This document shows positions 8,041 through 15,976 of a stretch of 64,000 nt of DNA, piece by piece; positions within the stretch are counted from its first letter, which is position 1, and each line of letters begins with the position of its first letter. Source of the stretch: Micromonospora lupini (GTDB lineage Bacteria; Actinomycetota; Actinomycetes; Mycobacteriales; Micromonosporaceae); the NCBI RefSeq assembly GCF_026342015.1, contig NZ_JAPENL010000001.1, positions 682,001 to 746,000 on the forward strand, written 5' to 3'. The notes below the pieces were generated by a model. It was not told where the DNA came from. It did not search any database and was given only the letters and a program-made list of their open reading frames with translations. Both the position numbers and the translations under genes were made by a program.

Positions 8041-8195
8041 GCGTCTCGCGTGTGCGCCGCGCCCCGCGCCTGCGGCCGCGCGTGCACCCCACGCCTGCGC
8101 ACCGCGCGTGCACCCCACGCGTGCGCCCCACGCCTGCGGCCCGCGCGTGCGGCCCACGCCTAAGCACCGCGCGTGCGGCCCGCGCGTGCGCGTCC
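8041..8195. repeat. GC-rich imperfect tandem repeat
   Basis: About 150 bp is made of alternating GCGCGTGC, CCCCACGC and CTGCGGCCC modules recurring every 12-24 bases, between the PEP-mutase-like gene and the convergent exonuclease gene. The modules are purine/pyrimidine alternating in places (GCGCGTGCGC), so Z-DNA formation is conceivable. Open frames through it encode only low-complexity Arg/Ala/Pro strings and are not genes. Confidence 0.7.
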
Positions 8196-8206
8196 CGGGT
8201 CGGCGG

Positions 8207-9133
8207 TCAGGCGTCGGCGCGGGCGGCCAGGGCGTCGACGAGGCGACGGGCGGAGCCGGCCAGGTTCCACCGGCCGGCCAGTTCGAGCAGCCGCTCCGGG
8301 TCGGCGGGGGCGGTCGGCAGCGCGGTGGGTAGCTCCGGCAGGGCCACATCCAGGGCGACCCGGACGACTGTCGGCGCGACGGCCAGGTAGTCGCGGGCAC
8401 CTGCCAGCTTGGTGCGCAGCCCCGGTGCGAAGGACGAGTCGGAGTCGTCAAGCGCGGCAAGGATGCCGTCGATGCTGCCGTACCGCTCGATGAGCCGCGC
8501 GGCGGTCTTCTCGCCGACCCCCGGCACCCCGGGCAGGCCGTCGCTGGGGTCGCCGCGCAGGGCGGCGAAGTCGGCGTACCGGTCGGCCGGCACGCCGTAG
8601 CGGGCGCGCACCGCAGCGTCGTCGCAGTCGTCGAGCTTGGCCACGCCGCGCCCGACGTAGAGCAGCCGCACGTCGCGGGTGTCGTCGATGAGCTGGAACA
8701 GGTCTCGGTCGCCGGAGACCACCTCGACCGGGCCGGGCTGGGTCACCGAGAGCGTGCCGAGCACGTCGTCGGCCTCGTAGCCGGTCGCGCCGACGGCGGA
8801 GATGCCGACGGCGTCGAGGACCTCCAGGATCATCGGCACCTGCGGGGAGAGCGTGTCGGGCACGACCTCGCCCCCCTGCGGGGCCACCCGGTGCGCCTTG
8901 TACGACGGCAGCAGGTCGACGCGCCACGCCGGCCGCCAGTCGTAGTCCAGTGCGCACACCATCCGGTCGGCGCCGCGACCGCGGATGAGCGTGGCGAGCA
9001 TGTCGAGGAAGCCGCGCACCGCGTTGACGGGCGTGCCGTCCTCGGCCCGCGCGGCGGACTCGGGGATGCCGAAGTAGGCCCGGAAGTAGAGGCTGGGTGC
9101 GTCGATCAGCAGGATCGGGGATCGGTGTGCCAC
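8207..9133 (-). CDS. 5'-3' exonuclease / flap endonuclease-like protein
   Basis: A 308-residue stand-alone version of the DNA polymerase I N-terminal nuclease. Conserved acidic motifs are visible: LLIDAPSLYFRAYFG (residues 7-21), GYEADDVLGTL (about 118-128), SGDRDLFQLI (about 139-148) and GDPSDGLPGVPGVGEKTA (about 195-212, the helix-hairpin-helix DNA-binding part). These place the metal-binding aspartates needed for 5' nuclease or flap cleavage. The likely role is removal of RNA primers or flaps alongside PolA. It is monocistronic. A GC-rich repeat lies downstream and a long hairpin separates it from the chitinase gene behind it on the same strand. Confidence 0.88.
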   Translation of the reverse strand: MAHRSPILLIDAPSLYFRAYFGIPESAARAEDGTPVNAVRGFLDMLATLIRGRGADRMVCALDYDWRPAWRVDLLPSYKAHRVAPQGGEVVPDTLSPQVPMILEVLDAVGISAVGATGYEADDVLGTLSVTQPGPVEVVSGDRDLFQLIDDTRDVRLLYVGRGVAKLDDCDDAAVRARYGVPADRYADFAALRGDPSDGLPGVPGVGEKTAARLIERYGSIDGILAALDDSDSSFAPGLRTKLAGARDYLAVAPTVVRVALDVALPELPTALPTAPADPERLLELAGRWNLAGSARRLVDALAARADA

Positions 9134-9205
9134 GCCCGACAGCCTGGCACAGCCCCCCGACGATCAGCGGTACGCCCGGCCGCCCGGCGGCGGCGGTTCG
9201 CCGCC

Positions 9206-9258
9206 GCAGATCTTGGACAGTTTCCGTCATCGGCTGACGGAAACTGTCCAAGATCTGC
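9206..9258. repeat. Long perfect inverted repeat (24-bp arms, 5-base loop)
   Basis: Arm 9206-9229 (begins GCAGATCTTGG, ends CCGTCA) is fully complementary to 9235-9258 around the loop TCGGC. It lies 25 bases downstream of the chitinase stop and 73 bases upstream of the exonuclease start, both on the minus strand. It can act as the chitinase terminator, but a perfect 24-bp, less GC-rich arm is unusual for that, so a dispersed intergenic element is also possible. Confidence 0.8.
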
Positions 9259-9283
9259 ATGGCTCTGGCGGTCGAGGTCAGGT

Positions 9284-10654
9284 TCAGGCGGGGAGGGTCC
9301 AGCGCTGGTTGGCGCCGGCGAAGCAGTCCCAGATCTGGAGCCGGGCGCCGTCGGCGGAGCTGTTGTCGGTGACGTCCAGGCACTTGTTGGACTGCGGGTT
9401 GCGCAGCGTGCCGTTGGACTGTGCCTGCCAGACCTGGGCGCCGCTGCCGTTGCAGTCGTACAGCTGCACCTTGGCGCCGTTGGCGGTGGAGCCGCTGGCG
9501 ATGTCGGCGCACTTGCCGAGGGCGCGCAGCGTGCCGTCGCTGGCGACGGTCCAGGTCTGCGCGTTGGTGCCGTTGCAGCCCCAGAGCTGGATGGCGGCGC
9601 CGTTGGCGGTGCTCGCCGACGCCACATCGATGCACTTGCCGCCGAGGCCGGTGATCTGGCCGGTACGACCGGACGGCGGCGGGGTGGTGCCGCCCATGAT
9701 GGTGTCGTACATGGCGCTGACGAGCGAGGTGGAGCCGGTGGTGTCCTGCGACAGCTCCCAGTTCATGACGCCGCCGGCGTTGTCAAGCGCCCACTGCGTC
9801 TTGCGCTTGACGGTCGGGACGCCGTTGTAGCACTGCTGCGCGCCGCCGGCGGTGGTGCAGTCCCGGTTGGCGTTGGCCGGGTCCAGGGCGACGAGCGCCG
9901 AGTACGTGTAGTAGCCGGGGCGGCTGTAGAACGGGATGCCGAGGACTGCCTTGCTGGCCGGCAGGCCGCGGGACTTCCACAGGTTGATGCTGTTGATCGA
10001 CCAGTCGTAGTTGGAGTGCGGGCTGCCGCCGTCGTACGCCATGATGTTGAGCCAGTCGACCTGGCCGAACACGGCCGTCGGCACGCCGTCGAGGTAGTAG
10101 CCCTCGGAGACGACGGCCGCGGTGAGCAGCTTGCCGCGGCTGTGCATGGCGCTGCCGAGCTGCGTCATGAGCTGGCTGTAGTTGTTCGCCGAGGCGCCCG
10201 GGTCCGGGTACTCCCAGTCGATGTCGACGCCGTCGAGGTTGTACTGGTTGACGAAGTTGACCAGGTTGTTGACGAAGGCGCTCCGGCTGCCGGAGTTGGC
10301 CGCGAGGGCCTCGAAGGCCGAGTCGTTGCCGTCGTTCCAGCCGCCGACGGCGATCGAGACCCTGACGTTGTTGGCGTGTGCCTGGGAGACCAGCGAGGAG
10401 AGCTTGCTCGGGTTCTCCACCGCGCGCAGGCTGCCGTCGTTGTTGGGCAGTACGAAGGCGTAGTTGATGTGGGTGAGCTTGTTGTACTGGATGGTGTTGA
10501 CGTTGCCAGCCCACGAGGGCATGTAGCCGACGCTCTTGAAGTTGTTCGGCAGCACCACCGCCTGCGCGGCGGTGGGGACGAGGGTGACGGTGGCGGCTGC
10601 GGAAGCCAGGGCGAGCAGGCCGGCGGCGAGGGCGCGGCGCAGGGGTGAGGACAT
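9284..10654 (-). CDS. Secreted GH18 chitinase with C-terminal ricin-B lectin domain
   Basis: A 456-residue secreted enzyme. Residues 1-32 are a signal peptide. The GH18 barrel (about 37-320) shows YMPSWAGN, VRVSIAVGGWND and the active-site DGVDIDWEYP (141-150, catalytic Glu148), which hydrolyses chitin by substrate-assisted catalysis. After a short Pro/Thr linker (about 322-328) comes a ricin-type beta-trefoil/CBM13 lectin (about 329-456) with GGKCIDVA and repeated Q-x-W motifs (QTWTV, QVWQA, QRWTL). The lectin probably tethers the enzyme to polymer. A well-formed promoter lies upstream and a 24-bp hairpin lies downstream. Together with the GH81 gene it suggests attack on fungal walls. Confidence 0.95.
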   Translation of the reverse strand: MSSPLRRALAAGLLALASAAATVTLVPTAAQAVVLPNNFKSVGYMPSWAGNVNTIQYNKLTHINYAFVLPNNDGSLRAVENPSKLSSLVSQAHANNVRVSIAVGGWNDGNDSAFEALAANSGSRSAFVNNLVNFVNQYNLDGVDIDWEYPDPGASANNYSQLMTQLGSAMHSRGKLLTAAVVSEGYYLDGVPTAVFGQVDWLNIMAYDGGSPHSNYDWSINSINLWKSRGLPASKAVLGIPFYSRPGYYTYSALVALDPANANRDCTTAGGAQQCYNGVPTVKRKTQWALDNAGGVMNWELSQDTTGSTSLVSAMYDTIMGGTTPPPSGRTGQITGLGGKCIDVASASTANGAAIQLWGCNGTNAQTWTVASDGTLRALGKCADIASGSTANGAKVQLYDCNGSGAQVWQAQSNGTLRNPQSNKCLDVTDNSSADGARLQIWDCFAGANQRWTLPA

Positions 10655-10754
10655 CGGGGGCCTTCCCGTGGGCGGGGGACGACGCCCGCCCGCGCAGGGT
10701 TGTCGCGGGCGGGGAATTGCGGGTGCAGGAACGGGTGGGCCTCGAGGCAGCCAA

Positions 10755-10784
10755 ATCTTAAAGAGTGTTAACTGTCGGCGTCAA
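10755..10784 (-). promoter_or_regulatory. Promoter of the chitinase gene (TTGACG-N18-TAAGAT)
   Basis: Read on the minus strand, TTGACG (10784-10779) and TAAGAT (10760-10755) are 18 bases apart in a notably AT-rich island, about 100 bp before the chitinase ATG. The fit to the housekeeping sigma consensus is good. Confidence 0.6.
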
Positions 10785-10859
10785 TCAACGCCTGTAGATT
10801 TCCTTCCCCGGTCGGATGCGGGCTTCTGGGGATGCCCAAACGACCGTTAAGCTGACGGT

Positions 10860-11969
10860 GTGGGAATCGATGAGCTGTACCCGCCGGACCGGCTGATCGC
10901 CGCGCAGCGCGCCACCGCCGCCGCCGGCCTGGACGCGCTGCTGCTCACGCCCGGCTCCGACCTGCGCTACCTGACCGGGTACGACGCCCACGTGGGGGAG
11001 CGGCTGACCTGCCTGGTGCTGCCCGCCGAGGGTGCGCCCACGCTCATCGTGCCCAGGCTGGAACGTCCGGCCGCGGAGGCGGCGCCGAACACAGGCGTGC
11101 GCATCGTCGACCATCCCGACGGCGTCGATCCGTACCCCCTGGTCGTCGCCGCCCTCGACGGCCCGCCGGCGGCGGTGGGGCTCGCCGACCGGATGTGGGC
11201 CGAACAGGTCCTCGCCCTGCGCGCGGCGCTGCCCGGCGCCGCGCAGCGGCTCGCCGGCGAGGTGCTGCGCGAGCTGCGGATCCGCAAGTCCCCGGCGGAG
11301 GTGGCGGCACTGGCGGAGGCCGGCGCGGCCATCGACGAGGTGCACAGGCGGATGGACCGGTGGCTGCGGCCCGGCCGCACCGAGGCCGAGGTGGCCGCCG
11401 ACATCGCGGCGGCGATCCGCGACGCCGGACACGTCAGCGTCGACTTCGTCATCGTGGCCGCCGGCCCCAACGGGGCCAGCCCGCACCACGGCACCTCGGA
11501 CCGGCCGATCGGCGTCGGCGAGCCGGTGGTGGTCGACATCGGCGGCACGATGCCGTCGGGCTACCGCTCGGACTGCACCCGCACCTACGTGGCGGGCGGG
11601 CCGGCGCCTGCCGACTTCGTCGACTACTACGCGGTGCTGCACGCCGCCCAACAGGCGGCGGTGGCGGCGGTACGCCCCGGGATCACCGGCGCGGCGGCCG
11701 ACGCGGCGGCCCGGGAGCCGATCGCCGCCGCCGGTTACGGCGACGCGTTCCTGCACCGCACCGGGCACGGCATCGGCCTGGACGGTCACGAGGAGCCCTA
11801 CCTGGTGGCCGGCAACGACCGGCCCCTGGAGGCCGGCATGGCGTTCTCCATCGAACCGGGCATCTACCTGGCGGGCCGGCACGGCGCCCGCATCGAGGAC
11901 ATCGTCGTCTGCACGACGGACGGCGTGCAGCGGCTCAACACCACCCCCACGGAGCTCATCGCGCTATGA
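10860..11969 (+). CDS. Xaa-Pro aminopeptidase-like M24 metallopeptidase
   Basis: A 369-residue two-domain M24 (pita-bread) protein. The N-terminal creatinase-like domain (1-130) contains LLTPGSDLRYLTGYDAH. The catalytic domain carries the five metal ligands: VVVDIGGTMPSGYRSDCTRTY (first two Asp), HRTGHGIGLDGHEEPYL (His), FSIEPGIYLAGR (Glu) and ARIEDIVV (last Glu). It should remove N-terminal residues before proline or act as a prolidase. GTG is the start. Its stop overlaps the ATG of the acyl-CoA dehydrogenase (ATGA), so the two are co-translated; a peptidase/dehydrogenase pair hints at amino-acid catabolism. Confidence 0.9.
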   Translation: MGIDELYPPDRLIAAQRATAAAGLDALLLTPGSDLRYLTGYDAHVGERLTCLVLPAEGAPTLIVPRLERPAAEAAPNTGVRIVDHPDGVDPYPLVVAALDGPPAAVGLADRMWAEQVLALRAALPGAAQRLAGEVLRELRIRKSPAEVAALAEAGAAIDEVHRRMDRWLRPGRTEAEVAADIAAAIRDAGHVSVDFVIVAAGPNGASPHHGTSDRPIGVGEPVVVDIGGTMPSGYRSDCTRTYVAGGPAPADFVDYYAVLHAAQQAAVAAVRPGITGAAADAAAREPIAAAGYGDAFLHRTGHGIGLDGHEEPYLVAGNDRPLEAGMAFSIEPGIYLAGRHGARIEDIVVCTTDGVQRLNTTPTELIAL

Positions 11970-13108
11970 CTGTCGACCGGATCCTCCCCACCGACGAGGC
12001 CCACGACCTGCTGGACCTGGCCACCGAGCTGGCCGACCGCGAGCTGGCGCCGAAGGCCGCCGGCTTCGAGGAGCGCGCCGAGTTCCCCCGCGAGGTGCTG
12101 CGCACCATCGGCCGCGCCGGCCTGCTCGGCCTGCCCTACCCGGAGGAGCACGGCGGCGCGGCGCAGCCGTACGAGGTGTACCTGCAGGTGCTGGAGATCC
12201 TGGCCAGCCGGTGGCTCGCGGTCGCCGAGGCGGTAAGCGTGCACACCCTGAGCTGCTACCCGGTCGCCGCGTTCGGCACCGCCGAGCAGCGCAAACTCCT
12301 TCCGGACATGCTCGGCGGGGAGCTGCTCGGCGCGTACTGCCTCTCCGAGCCGCAGGGCGGCTCCGACGCGGCGGCGCTGAGCACCCGCGCGGTCCGCGAC
12401 GGCGACGCGTACGTCGTCTCCGGCACCAAGGCGTGGATCACCCACGCCCAGGTGGCCGACTTCTACAACGTCTTCTGCCGGACCGGCGGGCCCGGCCCGA
12501 AGGGCATCTCCTGCCTGGTCGCCGACGCGGGCACCGCAGGCATCGCGCCGCAGGCCGCCGAGCGGACCATGGGACTGCGCTCCTCGCCGGTGGCGCAGAT
12601 CGCCTTCGAGGAGGCGCGGGTGCCTGCCGACCGGCTGGTCGGCGGCGAGGGCGCGGGCTTCACCATCGCGATGTCCGCGCTGGACTCGGGCCGACTGGGC
12701 ATCGCGGCGTGTGCGGTCGGGCTGGCCCAGGCCGCGCTCGACTACGCGGTCGGCTACGCCCGGGAGCGTCAGCAGTTCGGGCGGTCCATCATCGACTTCC
12801 AGGGACTCGGCTTCCTCCTCGCCGACGCGGCCACCCAGATCTCCGCCGCCCGCGCGTTGACGCTCGCGGCGGCCCGGCTGCGCGACGCCGGGCGGCCGTA
12901 CTCGATCGAGGCGGCGAAGGCGAAGCTCTTCGCCACCGACATGGCGATGCGGGTGACCACCGACGCCGTCCAGGTGCTCGGCGGCGCGGGCTACGTCAGT
13001 GACCACCCGGTCGAGCGGTACATGCGGGAGGCGAAGGTGCTCCAGATCGTGGAGGGCACCAACCAGATCCAGCGATTGGTGATCTCCCGCGCGCTCGCCA
13101 ACAGCTGA
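11966..13108 (+). CDS. Acyl-CoA dehydrogenase
   Basis: A 380-residue flavoprotein of normal family length. Visible signatures are CLSEPQGGSDAAAL (FAD and substrate region, about 127-140), KAWITHAQVADFYNVFCRTGG and the C-terminal VQVLGGAGYVSDHPVERYMREAKVLQIVEGTNQIQR. The C-terminal segment corresponds to the IYEGT/EGTNQIQ motif that places the catalytic base in short- and medium-chain or isovaleryl-type enzymes. It oxidises an acyl-CoA to the 2-enoyl-CoA and passes electrons to ETF. The ATG overlaps the stop of the M24 peptidase gene. An Lrp-type regulator follows 62 bases later, which suggests branched-chain or other amino-acid degradation, but the substrate cannot be read. Confidence 0.92.
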   Translation: MTVDRILPTDEAHDLLDLATELADRELAPKAAGFEERAEFPREVLRTIGRAGLLGLPYPEEHGGAAQPYEVYLQVLEILASRWLAVAEAVSVHTLSCYPVAAFGTAEQRKLLPDMLGGELLGAYCLSEPQGGSDAAALSTRAVRDGDAYVVSGTKAWITHAQVADFYNVFCRTGGPGPKGISCLVADAGTAGIAPQAAERTMGLRSSPVAQIAFEEARVPADRLVGGEGAGFTIAMSALDSGRLGIAACAVGLAQAALDYAVGYARERQQFGRSIIDFQGLGFLLADAATQISAARALTLAAARLRDAGRPYSIEAAKAKLFATDMAMRVTTDAVQVLGGAGYVSDHPVERYMREAKVLQIVEGTNQIQRLVISRALANS

Positions 13109-13170
13109 GACGGCGGGCCAGCGCGGCTTCGTCGTCGCCGTCGCGCCGATTTCCCGGTAGGTTGCACGCC

Positions 13171-13677
13171 GTGGAGGAGATCGACCGCGCCATCGTCGCC
13201 GCGCTGACCGCTGACGGCCGTCTGTCGTACACCGACCTGGCCGAGAAGGTGGGGCTGTCGGTGTCCGCCGTGCACCAGCGGGTGCGCCGGCTGGAGCAAC
13301 GCGGGGTGCTCAAGGGGTACGCCGCCCGGGTGTCGTTCGAGGCGCTGGACCTGCCGTTGACGGCGTTCGTGGCGATCCGGCCGTTCGACCCGTCGCAGCC
13401 GGACGACGCGCCGGAGCGGCTGGCCCACCTGCCGGAGATCGACTCGTGCTACTCGGTCGCGGGGGAGGACTTCTACCTGCTGCTGGTGCGGGTGGCCAGC
13501 CCGGCGGACCTGGAGCGGGTGCTCCAGGAGATCCGCACCTCGGCGAACGTGACCACCCGGACGACTGTGGTGCTGTCCACGCCGTACGAGAACCGTCCGC
13601 CGAAGATCAGTGCCGGGGCGCCGAGTCGGTCGCGGTCCCGGGCGCCGGAGGAGCCGGCTGGTTCCACCGCAGGATGA
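13171..13677 (+). CDS. Lrp/AsnC family transcriptional regulator
   Basis: A 168-residue regulator with an N-terminal helix-turn-helix (VEEIDRAIVAALTADGRLSYTDLAEKVGLSVSAVHQRVRRLEQRGVLKGY, residues 1-50 in part) and a C-terminal RAM/AsnC ligand domain (about 65-140, with YSVAGEDFYLLLVRVASPADLERVL). An Arg/Ser-rich tail of about 20 residues follows. GTG at 13171 is the start. It sits behind the peptidase/acyl-CoA dehydrogenase pair and may regulate it in response to an amino acid (inference). Its 3' end overlaps the convergent phosphatase gene by 71 bases. Confidence 0.9.
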   Translation: MEEIDRAIVAALTADGRLSYTDLAEKVGLSVSAVHQRVRRLEQRGVLKGYAARVSFEALDLPLTAFVAIRPFDPSQPDDAPERLAHLPEIDSCYSVAGEDFYLLLVRVASPADLERVLQEIRTSANVTTRTTVVLSTPYENRPPKISAGAPSRSRSRAPEEPAGSTAG

Positions 13678-14218
13678 CCTGTCGGCCGTGCTCGTGACCG
13701 AGCACGCTGACGGTGGCGGTGTCCAGGCGCAGCCGTCCCCCGGCGGACGGGGGCAGCCCGATCCAGCGGGCGCCGAGCACCCGCAGGCTGTGGGCGTGGC
13801 CGACAAGCGCCACGGTGCCTCGGTCGAGCAGTGGGGTGACGCGGGCCAGCACGCGGTCGAGCCGGTCGCCCACCTGCGCGGGTGACTCCCCGCCGGGGCA
13901 GCCGTCGGTCCAGATGTTCCAGTGCGGATCGTCGTCGTGGATGTCGACAGTGGTGCGGCCCTCGTACTCGCCGTAGTTCCACTCGCTGAGATCCTCGTCG
14001 ACCGCGTCGACGGCGAGCCCGGCGAGCTGCGCGGTGTGCAGCGCCCGGGAGCGGGGGCTGGTCAGCACGGTGACGAACCGCCGGCCGGCCAGGAACGCGG
14101 CGAGGGTGCGGGCCTGTCGCTCGCCGTCGGGGGTCAGCTCCAGGTCGGTGTACGAGGTGTGCCGCAGGCTGGCGCTCCAGGTGGTCTCGCCGTGCCTGAT
14201 CAGCAGGAGCTCTCCCAT
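13607..14218 (-). CDS. Histidine phosphatase family protein (phosphoglycerate mutase-like)
   Basis: A 203-residue protein with the RHG motif at the N-terminus (LLLIRHGETTWSAS; catalytic His9). It also has TSPRSRALHTAQLAG, the acid-donor region EWNYGEYEGRTTVDI and the second active-site histidine in VALVGHAHSLRVLG. This is the branch-1 histidine phosphatase fold. Members include broad phosphatases and SixA- or CobC-like enzymes; the substrate cannot be told from sequence. Its C-terminal tail overlaps the convergent lrp-like gene by 71 bases, so both 3' ends are coding in opposite directions. Confidence 0.88.
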   Translation of the reverse strand: MGELLLIRHGETTWSASLRHTSYTDLELTPDGERQARTLAAFLAGRRFVTVLTSPRSRALHTAQLAGLAVDAVDEDLSEWNYGEYEGRTTVDIHDDDPHWNIWTDGCPGGESPAQVGDRLDRVLARVTPLLDRGTVALVGHAHSLRVLGARWIGLPPSAGGRLRLDTATVSVLGHEHGRQVILRWNQPAPPAPGTATDSAPRH

Positions 14219-14376
14219 GCGGCCAGTTAACCATCGCGGCGGGGCCGGCAGTGCCGCCCTCCCTCAACCTATCTTCCTAGGATGCCTTAGCGGGTGTGCG
14301 CCGCCCGGCACCACCGGTTTCGGCACCGGGAGAGCGGGCAAGCGAGCGGCGACAACCGCCAGACCGAGGAGGCGCG

Positions 14377-14571
14377 ATGAGCTTCACCGAGAAGGCAAAG
14401 AACAAGGTCGAGCAGATGGCCGGCGCCGCGAAGGAGCGGGTCGGTGACATGACCGACAACGAGCGGATGCGTGGCGATGGCGCCAGTGAGCAGGGTGACG
14501 CGCGCGCCAAGCAGGCCGGTCAGAACATGAAGGACGCGGGCCGCAACGCGAAGGACTCGTTCACGAAGTGA
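14377..14571 (+). CDS. CsbD family stress protein
   Basis: A 64-residue hydrophilic protein beginning MSFTEKAKNKVEQMAGAAKE, typical of the CsbD family (general-stress proteins of unknown mechanism). The composition is rich in Lys, Glu, Ala and Gly with no hydrophobic core, and it is probably largely helical or disordered. GAGGAGG lies 5 bases before the ATG, a strong ribosome binding site. It stands alone between the divergent phosphatase gene and a YnfA-like membrane protein gene. Confidence 0.9.
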   Translation: MSFTEKAKNKVEQMAGAAKERVGDMTDNERMRGDGASEQGDARAKQAGQNMKDAGRNAKDSFTK

Positions 14572-14644
14572 CCTGAGCGGTCTGCGGGTCCCCGGGCGCA
14601 CCGTCGCCCGGGGATTCGCCGTCTGTGGCGGTTAGGGTCGCGGC

Positions 14645-14992
14645 GTGACAGTGCTCCGTTCCCTGGTGTTGTTCGTGCTGGCTGCCCTGGCCGAGATCGG
14701 TGGCGCCTGGCTGGTCTGGCAGGGGTGGCGGGAGCAGCGCGGACTGTGGTGGATCGCCGCCGGAGTGGTCGCGCTGGGCTGTTACGGCTTCGTGGCCACG
14801 TTCCAGCCGGACGCGAACTTCGGCCGGATCCTGGCCGCGTACGGCGGGGTGTTCGTGGCGGGCTCGTTGGGCTGGGCGATGGTGGTGGACGGCTTCCGGC
14901 CGGACCGCTGGGACCTCGCCGGCGCCGCGCTCTGCCTGCTGGGCGTCGCGGTCATCATGTACGCCCCGCGCGGAGGACTCGAGGGGCAGTGA
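14645..14992 (+). CDS. YnfA/UPF0060 family membrane protein
   Basis: A 115-residue integral membrane protein with four hydrophobic segments. It contains the family motifs [19 protein letters not shown] and [27 protein letters not shown], plus the C-terminal segment [14 protein letters not shown]. Length and topology fit UPF0060 (YnfA), a family distantly like small multidrug-resistance transporters; efflux activity has been proposed but is not settled. It has a GTG start. Neighbours give no functional link. Confidence 0.9.
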   Translation: MTVLRSLVLFVLAALAEIGGAWLVWQGWREQRGLWWIAAGVVALGCYGFVATFQPDANFGRILAAYGGVFVAGSLGWAMVVDGFRPDRWDLAGAALCLLGVAVIMYAPRGGLEGQ

Positions 14993-15010
14993 GCGTTCCT
15001 CGCGTCTGCG

Positions 15011-15973
15011 ATGATTCGCGGCGTGATCCGACCCCGGCTCCGCCCGTTGTGGTGTGGCGTACTGGTTGTGGCGGCCGTCGTCGTCGGTGCCGGGTGCACG
15101 GCCTCCCGGGTGCCACCGCCGGAGCAACCGGTGTTCGTCGGCTCGTCCGCCTCGCCGGCAGTGCCGTCGGCCAACGCCACCGCATCGCCGGCGACGCCGA
15201 CGGTCTCCGGCAGGCCGCAGGGCGCCCCGACGTCGACGGGCCCGCGCACGCCGCCGGTGGTGCCGACGCCGACCGTCCCCGGGGCGTCGCGGGTGGGGAC
15301 CAGGGCTCCGGTGGTCGACCACGGGCCGCGTACGGGTGACAGGGTCGCGTTGACGTTCGACGCGGACATGACCGACGGGATGCTGGCCAACCTGCGCGCC
15401 GGTCGGGTGCGGTCGTACGCGAACCTGCGCATCCTGGACCTGCTGGAGCGGGAGCAGGTGCCCGCGACGTTCTTCCTGACCGGCAAGTGGGTGCAGCGGT
15501 ATCCGGAGGTGACCCGGCGGATCGCCGGCAACCCGCGCTTCGAGCTGGCCAACCACACGTACGGACACGCGGCGTTCACCGCCGACTGTTACGACCTGCC
15601 GCGGTTGCCGGTCGACGAGTTGGCCGCCGACGTGGCGAAGACGTTCGAGGTGATCGCGCCGTACGGTGGCCGGCAGACCCGGTACTTCCGCTTTCCGGGG
15701 CTCTGCCACGACGCGGCGGCGCTGGACGCGCTGGCGCCGCTGGGCGTGACTGTCGTCGACGGGGACGTGGTGAGCGGTGATCCGTTCGCGAAGGCGTGGA
15801 AGCCGTTGGTGCGCGCGGTGCTGGACCACGTACGCCCGGGGTCGGTGGTGATCATGCATGTGACCGAGGCGAACGCGGCGATGACGGATGAGGCGTTGCC
15901 GCACATCCTGGCCGGGCTACGCGAGCGCGGGCTGACGCCTGCCCCGCTGTCCGAGGTGCTGGCCGAGAGCTGA
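15011..15973 (+). CDS. Polysaccharide deacetylase-family lipoprotein
   Basis: A 320-residue exported protein. The N-terminus has a hydrophobic segment ending in VVGAGC, a good lipobox, so it should be lipid-anchored at Cys29. A Pro/Thr/Ser/Ala-rich linker (30-105) leads to a NodB domain (about 110-315). This has VALTFDADMTDG (motif 1, variant of TFDDGP), the metal-binding pair in NHTYGHAAF (motif 2), RYFRFPGLCHDAA (motif 3) and GSVVIMHVTEAN (motif 5). It probably removes acetyl groups from peptidoglycan or another wall polymer. The second Asp of motif 1 is shifted compared with the standard sequence. Its stop is close to the convergent oxidoreductase stop. Confidence 0.88.
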   Translation: MIRGVIRPRLRPLWCGVLVVAAVVVGAGCTASRVPPPEQPVFVGSSASPAVPSANATASPATPTVSGRPQGAPTSTGPRTPPVVPTPTVPGASRVGTRAPVVDHGPRTGDRVALTFDADMTDGMLANLRAGRVRSYANLRILDLLEREQVPATFFLTGKWVQRYPEVTRRIAGNPRFELANHTYGHAAFTADCYDLPRLPVDELAADVAKTFEVIAPYGGRQTRYFRFPGLCHDAAALDALAPLGVTVVDGDVVSGDPFAKAWKPLVRAVLDHVRPGSVVIMHVTEANAAMTDEALPHILAGLRERGLTPAPLSEVLAES

Positions 15974-15976
15974 GGT

